A stretch of DNA of 6,861 bases from Planctomycetaceae bacterium. Lineage in GTDB: Bacteria > Planctomycetota > Planctomycetia > Pirellulales > Thermoguttaceae. Each line of letters begins with the position of its first letter. Positions within the stretch are counted from its first letter, which is position 1. Location of the stretch: positions 1 to 6,861 of the forward strand of contig JAISQS010000039.1 of assembly GCA_031274045.1 (NCBI GenBank). Direction: 5' to 3'. The position numbers and the translations under genes were made by a program. The notes under the pieces are model-generated. The model was not told the DNA's origin. It saw only the letters and a program-made list of their open reading frames with translations, and made no database searches. Below, piece by piece: positions 6,337-6,861 of this stretch.

Positions 6337-6530
6337 TTATCTATTGGTTTTTGTTTCAGCTCTACTGTGAAATCGTAATGACCTCCGCTTGTGACTTCGC
6401 ATGATAAACCGGACGAGTCAGGTCGCTCATATTTCTCATCAATATACTTTTTGCACTTGAAAATTCCCTTTTCAAGTGCAATCACCATATGATTTATAGA
6501 GGTGCAAGTTACTGATTTGTAGAGACGCAA
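6327..6530 (-). pseudogene. Small ORF or gene remnant of unknown function
   Basis: I do not recognise this minus-strand frame. From a TTG at 6530 it has 67 residues; from the more credible ATG at 6488 it has 53, starting MVIALEKGIF. The region is less AT-rich than its flanks and the middle (CKKYIDEKYERPDSSGL, then GGHYDFTVELK) looks like real protein rather than random translation. Both ends are made of repeats: the TTG lies in the hairpin at 6519-6546, and the last residues and stop lie in the right end of the element at 6114-6336. This suggests a gene fragment trimmed by repeat insertions. A perfect hairpin (6451-6481) inside it argues for a non-coding role instead. There is no clear ribosome binding site. 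Confidence 0.3.
6451..6481. repeat. Perfect 13-bp inverted repeat with 5-base loop
   Basis: TTGCACTTGAAAA and TTTTCAAGTGCAA flank the loop TTCCC with no mismatch. No T-run follows on either strand, so it is not a standard terminator. It lies within the small minus-strand ORF, where it would encode LEKGIFKCK. It could be an RNA hairpin or a protein-binding site. Confidence 0.75.
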
Positions 6531-6546
6531 GGCATTGCGTCTCTAC
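6519..6546. repeat. Perfect 12-bp palindromic hairpin repeat
   Basis: GTAGAGACGCAA and TTGCGTCTCTAC flank the loop GGCA. From memory, GTAGAGACGC...GCGTCTCTAC palindromes are widespread dispersed repeats in several bacterial groups, including Bacteroidota and cyanobacteria, so this is probably one such copy. Confidence 0.75.
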
Positions 6547-6560
6547 TTTGTCTTTTATCG

Positions 6561-6670
6561 ATACACCGTATCAATACGCTGCCTCAACGCCCCGAAAGGG
6601 CAAAATATCATAGCGTAGGGCAACGCCCTACGACAATTGATTGTAAATAACATTCGCCCCAACGGGGCAA
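6561..6670 (-). repeat. Composite palindromic repeat, right arm of the long inverted repeat
   Basis: Reverse complement of 1-110 with about 83 of 90 matches over 6581-6670. It carries the same three hairpins in mirrored order: GCCCC-GAAA-GGGC (6589-6601), GTAGGGC-AAC-GCCCTAC (6615-6631) and GCCCC-AAC-GGGGC (6656-6668). The two arms face each other across the whole nif cluster, with about 6.45 kb between them. Confidence 0.85.
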
Positions 6671-6721
6671 TAATATCAGACCAAACGGAAGTTTTTAGTT
6701 TTCAGTGTCGATTCGTTAGCG

Positions 6722-6739
6722 ACGGGGGCTTGCCCCCGT
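6722..6739. repeat. GC-rich 18-bp palindrome
   Basis: ACGGGGGC-TT-GCCCCCGT is fully symmetric. It is followed by TTATACCACACA, which also follows the weaker hairpin at 6086-6098, so both belong to one composite repeat 639 bp apart. A seven-T run begins 14 bases after the stem (6753-6759). Confidence 0.8.
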
Positions 6740-6752
6740 TATACCACACAAG

Positions 6753-6861
6753 TTTTTTTGAGAATACGAACCATACGAAAAATACAAAATAAACGAAAAG
6801 AGTTGATGGTAAAATTTCGTTTTTTTCGCCTATTTTGTTTATTCCGTATTCTCTAAAAAAA
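6753..6861. mobile_element. MITE-like element with inverted ends, copy 2 (may be cut by window end)
   Basis: The left end (T-run then GAGAATACGAACCATACG) mirrors the right end, whose reverse complement reads T-run, A, GAGAATACGGAATAAAC. About 45 bp on each side can pair, with a short middle near 6799-6815, so the RNA would form one long imperfect hairpin. It has the same termini as the element at 6114-6336 but a much shorter centre. The terminal A-run reaches the window's last base, so the true right end is not certain. It has no ORF. Confidence 0.55.

Overview
The window carries a compact molybdenum-nitrogenase cluster, all on the + strand, in the order nifH - nifI1 - nifI2 - nifD - nifK (953-5983). 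It encodes the iron protein, two PII-like NifI regulators and both subunits of the dinitrogenase. Two PII genes between nifH and nifD, a NifD with the extra segment near residues 400-455, and a short NifK that begins close to its first P-cluster cysteine are together characteristic of strict anaerobes (cluster II/III nitrogenases: Chlorobium, clostridia, sulfate reducers, methanogens, anaerobic Bacteroidota). From memory of the families, the NifH and NifD sequences look closest to Chlorobiota/Bacteroidota types. Most starts lack a Shine-Dalgarno sequence and have A-rich leaders, and the spacers are AT-rich and packed with small palindromic repeats. I therefore favour an anaerobic Bacteroidota/Chlorobiota-like bacterium, possibly gut-associated, but this is inference; no taxonomic marker is present.

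Layout: 1-110 is one arm of a long imperfect inverted repeat made of three small GC-rich hairpins. Its partner is at 6561-6670, so the whole nif cluster lies between two facing copies. 111-952 is non-coding: short repeats, a 24-bp AT-rich palindrome (466-489), a strongly T/G-biased stretch (about 395-790) and a plausible sigma-54 type -24/-12 element (661-676). 953-5983 is the nif cluster. 5984-6861 is a repeat-rich tail: two short tandem duplications, two elements with inverted ends (6114-6336 and 6753-6861), a small minus-strand ORF of doubtful status (6327-6530) containing a perfect 13-bp hairpin, another perfect hairpin (6519-6546), and the second arm of the long inverted repeat.

How the genes work together: NifH hydrolyses ATP and passes electrons to the NifDK tetramer, which reduces N2 at FeMo-cofactor. 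NifI1 and NifI2, from work on Methanococcus maripaludis, bind NifDK when fixed nitrogen is plentiful and switch it off; 2-oxoglutarate relieves this. All metal-ligand residues that can be located by motif are intact, so the structural enzyme looks functional. The cofactor-assembly genes (nifE, nifN, nifB) that often follow nifK in this gene order are not in the window and must lie elsewhere if the organism fixes nitrogen.

I found no convincing new gene system. The most unusual signals are structural: the facing composite repeats around the cluster, exact short tandem duplications or near-tandem direct repeats in every spacer longer than one base, and block-wise swings in base composition inside nifD and nifK.
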